A stretch of 64,000 nt of DNA from the NCBI RefSeq assembly GCF_024666595.1, contig NZ_CP088296.1, forward strand, positions 2,594,501-2,658,500, in the 5' to 3' direction. This document shows, in pieces, positions 40,205-49,884 of the stretch. Made by a program: the position numbers and the translations under genes. The notes beneath the pieces are model-generated. The model was not told the DNA's origin. It saw only the letters and a list, made by a program, of their open reading frames with translations, and ran no database searches. Origin of the DNA: Sphingomonas sp. J315 (GTDB taxonomy: Bacteria > Pseudomonadota > Alphaproteobacteria > Sphingomonadales > Sphingomonadaceae). Each line of letters begins with the position of its first letter. The first letter of the stretch is position 1.

Positions 40205-40855
40205 ATGAAGGACTATGCCCCCCGCTTCATCGCGCTCGCCGTCGCGCTGGCGGCGCTAGCCGGGTTCGTCGATGCGATCGCGTTCACTCGGCTGGGCGGC
40301 TATTTCGTGTCGTTCATGAGCGGCAATTCCACCCGGCTGGGCGTCGGGATCGGGCTGGCGGACGGGACGGCATTGCTGGCGGCGGCGCTGATCCTGGCGT
40401 TCGTCGCGGGGGTGATGATCGCGACGATCATTGCGCGGCGCTTTGCCGAGCGGCGCAAGGTCGCGGTGCTGGGCGCGGTGACGCTCACGCTGGCGCTGGC
40501 GGCGACGCTGTGGATGGTGCTGCCGGGGCCGCTCCCGCTGCTGCTGGTCGCGGCTGCGATGGGGATGGAGAACGGCGTGTTCGCGCGCGATGGCGAGGTG
40601 GCGATCGGCGTGTCGTATATGACCGGATCTCTGGTGCGGATGGCGCAGCGGCTGGCGGGGGCGCTGATGGGCGATGCCGACCGCTGGGCGTTCGTGCCGC
40701 ATCTGATGCTGTGGCTGGGGTTTGCGGTCGGCGTGGTGCTGGGCGCGCGGACGGCGGTGAGCGCGGCGGACGCGGCGCTGTGGATCGCGGCGATTGCCGC
40801 AGGCGGGCTGACATTGGTCGCGGCGGGGCTGACGCGCGGTCAGTCCCAGCCGTGA
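40205..40855 (+). CDS. DUF1275 (YoaK-like) membrane protein
   Basis: 216 residues with six hydrophobic helices. The phrases DAIAFTRLGGYFVSFMSGNSTRLG and GMENGVFARDGEVAIGVSYMTGSLVRM are the family hallmark. Function unknown. ATG 40205 is preferred to 40196 because of GGAG at 40191-40194. Its 3' end overlaps the convergent DUF2314 gene by 16 bases. It starts close to the sigma-factor gene on the opposite strand. Confidence 0.9.
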   Translation: MKDYAPRFIALAVALAALAGFVDAIAFTRLGGYFVSFMSGNSTRLGVGIGLADGTALLAAALILAFVAGVMIATIIARRFAERRKVAVLGAVTLTLALAATLWMVLPGPLPLLLVAAAMGMENGVFARDGEVAIGVSYMTGSLVRMAQRLAGALMGDADRWAFVPHLMLWLGFAVGVVLGARTAVSAADAALWIAAIAAGGLTLVAAGLTRGQSQP

Positions 40856-41307
40856 GATTTGCGCAGCGCGGCCGCTTCGGCCGGGCTGACCATCGACAGC
40901 AGCGCGCGGGTGGTGAAGGCGCCTTCGACCCGCTTGCCGTCGCGCACATAGCTCCAGTCGATCACGGCCGCATCGGGGATCGTCACGCTCTGACCCCGGC
41001 GATACCCCGGCGCACGCGGGTTGTTGACGAGGATTGCGGTGGTGACGCCATCGCCGCGCGCGACGACCCGCGCCCAGATGAACTCGTCGACCTTTCCGGG
41101 CACAAGGTCGTATTTGACCAGGAAATAGCTCTCGCCCCGGCCTGGTGCCGCATAGCGCTTGAAGAAATCGGGAAGACCTTCGCGGGCGGTTCGGATCGCG
41201 GCCGCCATTTCGGGTTTGCCCTTGGCGATATCGATAATCGGGTCGGGGCGGGCATGTTGCATCGGCGGCGGGGTCATGCACAAAGCGAGGGCAAAGGCGC
41301 AGAACAT
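40840..41307 (-). CDS. DUF2314-domain exported protein
   Basis: 155-residue protein with a short hydrophobic leader (MFCAFALALCM) and a DUF2314-type domain (FFKRYAAPGRGESYFLVKYDLVPGKVDEFIWARVV; VTIPDAAVIDWSYVRDGKRVEGAFTTRALL). Family function unknown. Its end overlaps the DUF1275 gene. Confidence 0.82.
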   Translation of the reverse strand: MFCAFALALCMTPPPMQHARPDPIIDIAKGKPEMAAAIRTAREGLPDFFKRYAAPGRGESYFLVKYDLVPGKVDEFIWARVVARGDGVTTAILVNNPRAPGYRRGQSVTIPDAAVIDWSYVRDGKRVEGAFTTRALLSMVSPAEAAALRKSHGWD

Positions 41308-41435
41308 CGGCGTTTCCTTTCGCTCCTGATCCTACGCCTCGCAACGGCAGCGGGCGATAGGCTGTCAGAAAACGTACGCCCTTGCCGTTCGCGGCGGGTG
41401 CGGCCATCACCGCGCCGAACCTGAGGAGCGCCCAG

Positions 41436-42443
41436 ATGAGCTATGTCCCCGCCGCCGAGCGCTATGCCGGCGCCATGCCCTATCGCCGGTGCGGGCGCAG
41501 CGGGATCGTGCTGCCTGCGGTGTCGCTGGGGCTGTGGCAGAATTTCGGTGGGGTCGATGTGTACGAGACCGGGCGCGCGATGCTGCGGCGCGCGTTCGAC
41601 CGCGGGGTCACGCATTTCGACCTCGCGAACAATTACGGCCCGCCCTACGGATCGGCGGAGGAGACGTTCGGGCGGGTGCTGGCGAGCGACCTCAAGCCCC
41701 ATCGCGACGAGCTGATCGTCTCGACCAAGGCGGGGTGGGACATGTGGCCCGGTCCCTATGGCGATGGCGGCAGCCGCAAGTATCTGATCGCCAGCCTCGA
41801 CCAGTCGCTGCGCCGCATGGGGCTCGACTATGTCGACATCTTCTACTCGCACCGCATGGACCCCGACACGCCGATCGCGGAGACGATCGGCGCGCTGGTG
41901 CAGATCCACCGCCAGGGCAAGGCGCTCTATGTCGGAATCTCCAGCTACACGCCCGAGGCGACGCGGCGCGCGGCGGAGATCCTGCGTGCCGAGGGCGTGC
42001 CGCTGCTGATCCACCAGCCCGATTATTCGATGCTGAGCCGCTGGATCGAAGATGGGTTGCTCGATGCGCTGGAAGAGGCAGGGGCGGGGTGCATCGCCTT
42101 TTCGCCGCTGGCGCAGGGCCTTCTCGGCGGACGCTACCTCAACGGCGTGCCCGAGGACGCGCGCGCAGCGAAGGATTTTTCGCTGCGGCGTGAGCGGCTG
42201 ACCGATGCGCTGGTGGCGCGGTTGCGCGGGCTCAACGACATCGCCACAGCGCGCGGGCAGAGCCTGGCGCAAATGGCGATCGCCTGGGTGCTGCGAGATT
42301 CTCGCGTCACCTCCGCGCTGATCGGAGCGCGGACTGTGGAGCAGCTCGACAATTCGCTGGATGCGGTGAAGACGCTGGACTTCAGCGCCGAGGAACTGGC
42401 GGCGATCGACCGGTTCGCGGCGAAACCGGGGGAGCGGCTTTGA
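41436..42443 (+). CDS. Aldo/keto reductase, YghZ-like
   Basis: 335-residue NADPH-dependent reductase of the AKR14/L-glyceraldehyde-3-phosphate reductase group. Tetrad elements can be seen: DLANNYGPPYGSAEE (Asp, Tyr), VSTKAGWDMWPGPYGDGGS (Lys) and YSHRMDPDTP (His). The C-terminal LIGARTVEQLDNSLDAV binds NADP. ATG 41436 has GAGGAG upstream. It converges on the DUF1398 gene. Confidence 0.92.
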   Translation: MSYVPAAERYAGAMPYRRCGRSGIVLPAVSLGLWQNFGGVDVYETGRAMLRRAFDRGVTHFDLANNYGPPYGSAEETFGRVLASDLKPHRDELIVSTKAGWDMWPGPYGDGGSRKYLIASLDQSLRRMGLDYVDIFYSHRMDPDTPIAETIGALVQIHRQGKALYVGISSYTPEATRRAAEILRAEGVPLLIHQPDYSMLSRWIEDGLLDALEEAGAGCIAFSPLAQGLLGGRYLNGVPEDARAAKDFSLRRERLTDALVARLRGLNDIATARGQSLAQMAIAWVLRDSRVTSALIGARTVEQLDNSLDAVKTLDFSAEELAAIDRFAAKPGERL

Positions 42444-42449
42444 CCGCGC

Positions 42450-42851
42450 TCAACTGGGGAAATGTTCGACATGTGTGTCCCCGTCGCGGCCGAAGTATAG
42501 GACGCGGCGACCGGGGAAGCTGACGAGATAGCCGGCGCACCCGGCCGCGCGGACCTTCTCACCAAAGCCGAGATAGGTGTAGCCGGGGGCGTTCGCCTGT
42601 GCCTCGGCTATGGCGGCGCGGACGGCTGAAGCATCGAAAGCGGCCGCGACAGGCCTGGTGCCGATATGCGTCGGCAGGTCGAACGCCGTTCCGTCGGGGC
42701 GGTAATAGGTTGCAGTGTTGCGGCGATAATCGACGAGATACGAGTCGAATCCGGCGTCGATCAGCGCGCCGACGATCTCGGGGAAGCTGAGACGATTGGC
42801 CTCCGCACCGGAAAGACAGTCGCGGGCGATGCTTTGCTGATCTTCGGTCAT
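42450..42851 (-). CDS. DUF1398 (YbcV-like) protein
   Basis: 133-residue protein (LSFPEIVGALIDAGFDSYLVDYRRNTATYY...YTYLGFGEKVRAAGCAGYLVSFPGRRVLYFGRDGDTHVEHFP) of the DUF1398 family, unknown function, related to phage/host YbcV. It begins 10 bases after the MarR gene and is probably in its operon. Confidence 0.85.
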   Translation of the reverse strand: MTEDQQSIARDCLSGAEANRLSFPEIVGALIDAGFDSYLVDYRRNTATYYRPDGTAFDLPTHIGTRPVAAAFDASAVRAAIAEAQANAPGYTYLGFGEKVRAAGCAGYLVSFPGRRVLYFGRDGDTHVEHFPS

Positions 42852-42861
42852 CGTGGGTCCT

Positions 42862-43312
42862 TCAGTCGAGCGGGGCGGCGCGCAGGCCGTGCTGTTCGGC
42901 GAGCTGGCGCAGGATGCGGTCGAGTGCGGCGCGATCGTCGGGGGTGAGTTCGCCGAACCATTCGGATTCGTTGGCGTCGGCGAGGCTGGCGAGTTCGGGA
43001 ACGAGCGCGGCTCCCGCGTCGGTCAGCGCGAGGTGATGGGCGCGGCGGTCGTCGGGAAGGGGGGTGCGAACGACAAGCTTTTTTCGCCTCAAGCCGGTCG
43101 CCAAGCTTGCTGACCGCGCCGGGGGTCAGCGCCAGCCGCTCTGCGAGGCGCGCGGGGCGCGTGGCGGGGTCGTCGGCCAGCGCGCGGAGGACGACCCATT
43201 CAGCGACGGTGACGCCCCGTGCCTCGACCTTGCGCGCGAAAGCGGCGGAGACGTGGTTGGACACGGCACGGAGCCAGTAGCCGGTGTGGGAATCAAGAGG
43301 GGCGCTGATCAT
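42862..43312 (-). CDS. MarR-family transcriptional regulator (frame disrupted)
   Basis: About 150 residues with winged-HTH text WVVLRALADDPATRPARLAERLALTPGAVSKLGDRLEAKKL and VVRTPLPDDRRAHHLALTDAG. The frame breaks in the A run (plus-strand T run 43079-43084): six A rather than five between GCG and GCTT. Removing one base joins RLEAKK to LVVRTPLPDDRRAHHL seamlessly. ATG 43312 lies immediately beside a perfect 13-base inverted repeat, its likely autoregulatory operator. It precedes a DUF1398 gene, the probable target. Confidence 0.87.
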
Positions 43313-43313
43313 G

Positions 43314-43351
43314 TTGACTAGGAAACTATCCGAAGAATGTTTCCTAGTCAA
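43314..43351. promoter_or_regulatory. Perfect inverted repeat, probable MarR operator
   Basis: TTGACTAGGAAAC (43314-43326) and GTTTCCTAGTCAA (43339-43351) are exact inverted copies around 12 bases. It overlaps the translation start and presumably the promoter of the MarR gene, a classic autorepression layout. Confidence 0.8.
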
Positions 43352-43374
43352 CTAGTGGCATATGTGTGGTCGCG

Positions 43375-43427
43375 TCGCCCTCACCCTTCCGGCTTCGCGC
43401 CTCCCTCCCGCTCCCAATGGGAGAGGG
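43375..43427. repeat. Dispersed repeat, copy 1 (CCCTCACCCTTCCGG unit)
   Basis: About 53 bases nearly identical to the left part of 57201-57255 (CCCTCACCCTTCCGGC, GCGCCTCCCTCCC, then a CTCCC/GGGAG hairpin). It lies between the MarR operator and the end of the beta-lactamase-family gene. Probably a sphingomonad extragenic repeat. Confidence 0.65.
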
Positions 43428-43430
43428 AAA

Positions 43431-44771
43431 TCACTTCCGCGGAGCGGGCGTCGAACGCCCGCCCTGATGGAGGATCATCCCGGTGACCTTGCCGCTGGTG
43501 TCGCGCGTGAACTCGACCTGCGCATCGACGACCTTGAGGAAAAAGCGGTCCTTGCTCTCGGGGAACAGCTCGAATTCCTGCTGCCCGGTCGCTTGGGTCA
43601 TCAGCTTGCCGTCCTTGACCCGCATGGTGATCGCAAAGGTCGGGGCCAGCTCGTACACGCCCTCATATTGTGCAAGCTGGTCGGGGGCGACGGTCGTGGC
43701 TTTGCGCTCGCCCGGCAGCACCACCGCGCCGCCGCGGGCGAGGGTCATCAGCGACTTGGCTAGCTTGTCCGGCGACGGTCCGTTGAGATTGCCCAGCACG
43801 ACGACGGTCAGCTTGCGATCGGGATCGTAGGCGAGAAATGTGTTGAAGCCTTCGATCCCGCCACCATGCTGCAGCGTCGTGACGCCGTCCGCCTTGTGAA
43901 CGACGATGCCGAGTGCGTAGCCGTCCTTTTGCGGCGTGCGGAACGCGGCGAGCGACGCTGGGCTGAGCAGCTTGCCACCATAAACGCCGCGCTGCCATTT
44001 CAGCAGGTCGCGGGTGGTGGAATAGAGCGCGCCCGCGCCCTGCGGGATGGTCATGCTGATGTAATCGGCGTTGATCGGCCCGTCCTTTGACGGGGTATAG
44101 CCCGATGCGCGGCGCGGGAGGATCGCAGCGTGGCTGTCATAGCCGGTGTCTGCCATGCCGAGCGGTTTGAACAGGTTCGCCGCGACGAACTCGGCATAGC
44201 TTTGGCCGCTCAGTTTCTCGATGATCGCGCTCAGCAGGACATAGCCGGAGTTGGAGTAGCTCCACTTTTCGCCCGGCTGGAACTCCAGCGGCTTGTCGCG
44301 GAAGCGGGCGACCAGGCTGGCATGTGTCGCGGGCAGCGTCTTGGTCCCGCCATAGTCAGGGAAGCTGGTGAAATTGGGGATGCCCGATGTGTGATTGAGC
44401 AAATGGCGGACCGTCACCTTGTCCCAGGCGGCAGGGGCGTCGGGGAGGTAGGTCTTGACCGGCGCGTCGAGCGTCAGCTTGCCGCGTTCCTGAAGCAGCA
44501 GTATCGCGACCCCGGTGAACTGCTTGGTGACAGAGCCCAGGCGGAACTTGGTGTCGCCGTCATTGGGGATCTTCCATTCAAGGTTGGCCGAACCATAGCC
44601 CTTGTCGAACAGCACCTCGCCATCGCGTGCGACCAGCACCGCGCCCATGAACTCACCCTTTTCGGCATCGTCACGGACCACTGCATCCATCCGGGCAGGG
44701 TCCTGCGCGAGCGCGCGTGCGGGCGTGGTTGCAAGGACGATGGCGGCAAGGCCGAGTGCGTAGCGATTCAT
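43431..44771 (-). CDS. Beta-lactamase-family serine hydrolase with DUF3471 tail
   Basis: 446-residue exported hydrolase: signal peptide MNRYALGLAAIVLATTPARALA, then a class C beta-lactamase/penicillin-binding fold with Ser and Lys in LGSVTKQF and Tyr in YSNSGYV. The C-terminal region (PDQLAQYEGVYEL to the end) is a DUF3471-like lipocalin module. Activity may be D-alanyl-D-amino acid or ester hydrolysis. A symmetric 20-base palindrome lies just upstream of the start. Confidence 0.9.
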   Translation of the reverse strand: MNRYALGLAAIVLATTPARALAQDPARMDAVVRDDAEKGEFMGAVLVARDGEVLFDKGYGSANLEWKIPNDGDTKFRLGSVTKQFTGVAILLLQERGKLTLDAPVKTYLPDAPAAWDKVTVRHLLNHTSGIPNFTSFPDYGGTKTLPATHASLVARFRDKPLEFQPGEKWSYSNSGYVLLSAIIEKLSGQSYAEFVAANLFKPLGMADTGYDSHAAILPRRASGYTPSKDGPINADYISMTIPQGAGALYSTTRDLLKWQRGVYGGKLLSPASLAAFRTPQKDGYALGIVVHKADGVTTLQHGGGIEGFNTFLAYDPDRKLTVVVLGNLNGPSPDKLAKSLMTLARGGAVVLPGERKATTVAPDQLAQYEGVYELAPTFAITMRVKDGKLMTQATGQQEFELFPESKDRFFLKVVDAQVEFTRDTSGKVTGMILHQGGRSTPAPRK

Positions 44772-44787
44772 GTGGAAACCCCTCAGT

Positions 44788-44807
44788 GTGTTATACTGGT
44801 ATAACAC
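44788..44807. promoter_or_regulatory. Palindrome GTGTTATA-CTGG-TATAACAC
   Basis: Perfect 8-base arms around four bases, 16 bases upstream of the hydrolase start. The half-sites contain TATAAC, so it may cover the -10 region and act as an operator (GntR-type symmetry is similar). No transcription regulator gene is adjacent. Confidence 0.55.
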
Positions 44808-44840
44808 TATCGCAGGCTGTGCAAGCCGCGGGGATTCGGG

Positions 44841-46774
44841 TCAGGCGGCGTCGCGTTTTGCGCGTTCGCGCGGCGGGGTTCCGACCCGGTACCACACGAT
44901 CCGGTCGCGGCCGCGACGCTTGGCTTCATAGAGCGCGGCGTCGGCGCGGGCGAACAGCGCATCGAACCCGTCGCCGTCGCGCGCTCCGGCCACGCCGATG
45001 CTGATCGTCATCCGCACCGGCTCGCCGTAGCGACCGGGGGTTTCGAGACTGGCAATGCCGCAACGGACCCGCTCGGCGATGTTCATCGCCTCCGCCCGGG
45101 TCTCGGCTTCGACGAGCGCGACGAACTCTTCGCCGCCGATCCGCCCGCACAAATCATGCTCGCGCAGCAGCGAAGCGATTCCGTTCGCGGCCTGAATCAG
45201 CGCGCGGTCGCCGACCGGGTGGCCGTGTACATCGTTGATCCGCTTGAAATGGTCGATGTCGAGCACCAGCAGATACTGGTACTCCGGTCTGCAGTCGCGC
45301 AGCCTGGCATCGACTTCTTTGACCAGATGGCGGCGATTGGGAATGCCGGTCAGCGGGTCGAGCGTCACCGCGAGCTTCAACTCCTGGTTTGCCCGGTTGA
45401 GCGCGGCGGTGCGTTCGGCGACCTTGCGTTCGAGTTCGGTCTGGGCGCTGAGCAACCGTTCGGCCATCGCGTCGAAATCATGGGTCAGCTGGACCACCTC
45501 GTCGCGGCTGGTCGCGCGGTCGTCGCCGACATAGCGCGCGGGTGGCGCGCGGCGGGTGAGCGCACGGGTGCGGTCGATCAGGCGGCGCAGCGGCTGTCCG
45601 ACCTGTCGGCCCATCAGCAGGAAGATCGCAAGCGCCTGAAGGATCAGACAGATCGCTGCGGTGACCGCGACACGCACCACGGTGCGGGTCGACGCGGCGT
45701 GCATTACCGCAGGGTCCTGGGCGACAAGGACGTACCATCCATTCGCATCGATCCGGCGCATCGCGACAAAGGCGTGGATCGTATCTGCCTTGCCCAGAAA
45801 GGGGCGGTCACCCTCGGCCTGCACGAAGCGCCACAGCGCCTGAAGGTTCGGGTCTGCGGTCGTGGTCAGATCGAACATCGATTCGGGAGCCATGCGGCGC
45901 TGTTGCGTATAGGCCGGGTGGTGGATCAGCCGCCCTTCGCGTGAGATCAGGATGACATCGGCACCGGGAACGTCGGCGAAGTCGCTTTGCAGCAACAGCT
46001 GGTCAAGCAGCACGCTGGTGCCCCAGGTTCCGATATGTCGCCCGCCGATGTCGACCGGGGTCATGCAGCCGGTGGTCCAGGGTGCCGCCACTGCGGTCGT
46101 AGATGATGTGGCGCAGCGAGGTGCAGCGCATGGCGCGGCCCGGGTTGTTCGCGGGCGCCGAGATGGTCGCGAACTCCTCTTTCTGGAAGTCCAGCGTGCT
46201 GGGCGCGGTTTTGCGATAGAAGGCGAGCCGATCCCTTGCGGTCCGCCGCAAACATGACGAGTTCGTTCTGGGGAGTGAAGAGATAGAGGCTTTCCATCGC
46301 CGGGCGAACGCCCTCGCCAAGCCCATGGACCACGCCCGCCGCCGCCATCAGCAGCTTGCGCTTCTCTGCGTCCGGCTCCTGCGGGATAAATGCACCGACG
46401 CCGCGCATGTAACCCAGCGGCGTCGTGCCGCCGTCGTAGAGCGCCGGAGCACTGCGGCGTCCACCGCGCGGATCGACCGCGAACATCGCGTCGAACGCAG
46501 CGGGGTTTTCAAGTCGCGAATTGGTCGCGAGTTCGGCGCGGAGCAGTTCGGTCGCGCGCGCATGGGTTTCGCGGATGCGCCCGAACCGCTCCTCCTGCTG
46601 GCGCGCGACCTGTTGCGCATAATGGTCGAGTGTCGAGAGGCCAGTGGCGAGCGCTCGGCGGTCGGCGTCGAAGAATGAGAACAGCCCGGCGATGACGAAG
46701 ATCGCCCCGACGAGCGCGGACAGCATGATCGCCGTCCGCGTCGTGATCGACATATTGCCCAGCCAGCGCCCCAC
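44841..46774 (-). CDS. Membrane diguanylate cyclase, dCache-HAMP-GGDEF (frame disrupted twice)
   Basis: N-terminal TM helix (IMLSALVGAIFVIAGLFSFF), extracytoplasmic dCache-like sensor, second TM, HAMP-like segment, coiled coil, then a GGDEF domain with GGEEF active site and an RxxD inhibitory site (REHD, five residues before), so c-di-GMP synthesis with product inhibition is expected. The frame shifts at 46233-46235 (extra G in AAGGGAT) and again near 46083-46090 (extra G). Removing one base at each restores ADRKDRLAFYRKTAP and DRSGAPWTTGCMTP. GTG 46774 with AGGAGAG upstream is the best start; the GTG at 46789 is possible. Confidence 0.85.
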
Positions 46775-46873
46775 CCGCCTCTCCTTCACCCCCTATATAG
46801 AAGATGCGTTCTAAATTTGGACTTAAGGAGAGAGTATAGGTGGCATTCGCACCGGTTGGATAGCGTCCGCGTA

Positions 46874-48269
46874 TCAGACGTGGATCGGTTTGCCCGTCAC
46901 CGCCATCGCCGCTTCCTTGATCGCTTCGCTGTGCGTCGGATGGGCGTGGCAGGTGTAAGCGATGTCTTCGCTGGTCGCGCCGAATTCCATCGCCTGGGTC
47001 GCCTGGGCGATCATCGTGCCCGCGACGCTGGTGATGATCCACACGCCGAGCACGCGATCGGTCTTGGCGTCGGCGATCACCTTCACGAAGCCGTCGGTAT
47101 TGTGGTTGGTCTTGGCGCGGCTGTTGCCGGCCATCGGGAACTTGCCGACCTTGACCTCGCCCTTTTCCTTCGCGGCTTCCTCGGTGAGGCCGACGCCGGC
47201 GATTTCGGGCATGGTGTAGACGACGCTGGGGATCAGGTCGTGGTTTACGATGCCGGTGAGGCCCGCGATATTCTCGGCGACCGCGATGCCCTCATCCTCG
47301 GCCTTGTGCGCCAGCATCGGGCCGGGGACGACGTCGCCGATCGCCCAGATGCCGTCAACGGCGGTCTCGAATTCATGCCCGACCTCGATTTGGCCGCGTG
47401 CGTTGACGGTGAGGCCAGCGGCTTCGAGGTTGAGGCCGTCGGTGTTGGGACGACGGCCGATCGCGACGAGGACATTGTCGGCCTCGATCGTCTCGGCTGC
47501 GCCACCCTTGGCGGGTTCGACGGTGATCGTCGCCTTGCCGCCGCTGACCGCGACGCCGGTGACCTTGGTCCCGGTCTTGAACTCGATGCCCTGCTTTTTG
47601 AACAGCTTCTGCGCTTCCTTGCGCACATCGCCGTCGAAGCCGGGAAGGATCTGGTCGAGATACTCGACCACGGTCACCTTCGCACCGACGCGGCGCCACA
47701 CGCTGCCCAACTCAAGGCCGATCACGCCGCCCCCCGATGACGACGAGATGCTCGGGGACCTTGGCGAGTTCGAGCGCGCCGGTCGAGTCGACGACGACCT
47801 GCTGGTCAATCTCGACGCCGGGAAGCGGGGTGACGCTGGAGCCGGTGGCGATGACGATGTTCTTGGCGCGGACCTCACGGTCGCCGACCTTGACGCTGTC
47901 CTTGCCGGTGAAGGCGGCATAGCCCTTGAGCCATTCGACCTTGTTCTTCTTGAACAGGAATTCGATGCCGCCGGTCAGGCCCTTGACCGCGTCCTTGCGC
48001 TGGCCGTGCATCGCGTCGAGGTCGAGCTCGACCGAGCCGAGCTTGACGCCGAGCTTGGCGAGATGGCCGCCCGCGGCTTCCTCGAACAGTTCCGACGCAT
48101 GCAACAGCGCCTTGGACGGGATGCAGCCGACATTGAGGCAGGTGCCGCCCAGCGTCTCGCGCCCCTCGGCGCACGCGGTCTTGAGCCCCAGCTGCGCCGC
48201 GCGGATTGCGGCGACATAGCCGCCGGGTCCGGCACCGATCACGAGGACGTCGAAGTCGTATTCAGCCAT
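46874..48269 (-). CDS. lpd: Dihydrolipoyl dehydrogenase (frame disrupted)
   Basis: E3 flavoprotein reoxidising dihydrolipoyl groups of 2-oxoglutarate (and other) dehydrogenase complexes. FAD motif [19 protein letters not shown], redox disulfide [20 protein letters not shown] motif [13 protein letters not shown], and the C-terminal catalytic His-Glu pair in [11 protein letters not shown] are all present. The frame is broken at the C run 47730-47735: six G on the coding strand, where five would join VVIGGG to VIGLELG without loss. ATG 48269 is seven bases after GGAG. It ends the TCA cluster. Confidence 0.9.
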
Positions 48270-48633
48270 TGTCATGCTCCAGGTCCAGCCCGGGTGCCGC
48301 AACATAGAGCCAGGCCGATTGGCCCGATCCCAGCGTCACCCGGCGGCGCTCATATTCGCCGGATTCATAGTCGTCTGCCGCGGCCAGTTCATCCGCCGTC
48401 AGCCAATATAGCATTCCATCGATCGCCGGCGCGCTCTCGTCCGCGACCAGCGCCTTGTGGTGGGTGAGGCCGCTCTGCCGCACCACCTCAGGATCGCTGA
48501 TCCGGATGAGGCCGACGCGCCACCCCGTCACGCTGTCCGCCGATCCGGTGAGGAGCCGCCCGAACTGCTCCTGCTGGACCGCCGCATCCTGCAGCGTTCC
48601 ATAGGAGAAGATCGGTTCGGTCGGCTCGGTCAC
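48262..48633 (-). CDS. Gamma-glutamylcyclotransferase-like (AIG2) protein
   Basis: 123-residue protein with the family substrate loop IFSYGTLQ and a probable catalytic Glu in DDYESGEY. Function of this bacterial subgroup is unknown. It sits between odhB (7 bases) and lpd (8-base overlap), so must be co-transcribed with the 2-oxoglutarate dehydrogenase genes. Confidence 0.82.
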   Translation of the reverse strand: MTEPTEPIFSYGTLQDAAVQQEQFGRLLTGSADSVTGWRVGLIRISDPEVVRQSGLTHHKALVADESAPAIDGMLYWLTADELAAADDYESGEYERRRVTLGSGQSAWLYVAAPGLDLEHDNG

Positions 48634-48640
48634 GCGGACC

Positions 48641-49858
<1,218 letters not shown>

Positions 49859-49884
49859 CTCGCTGTGTCCTTCCTGGGGAATTC

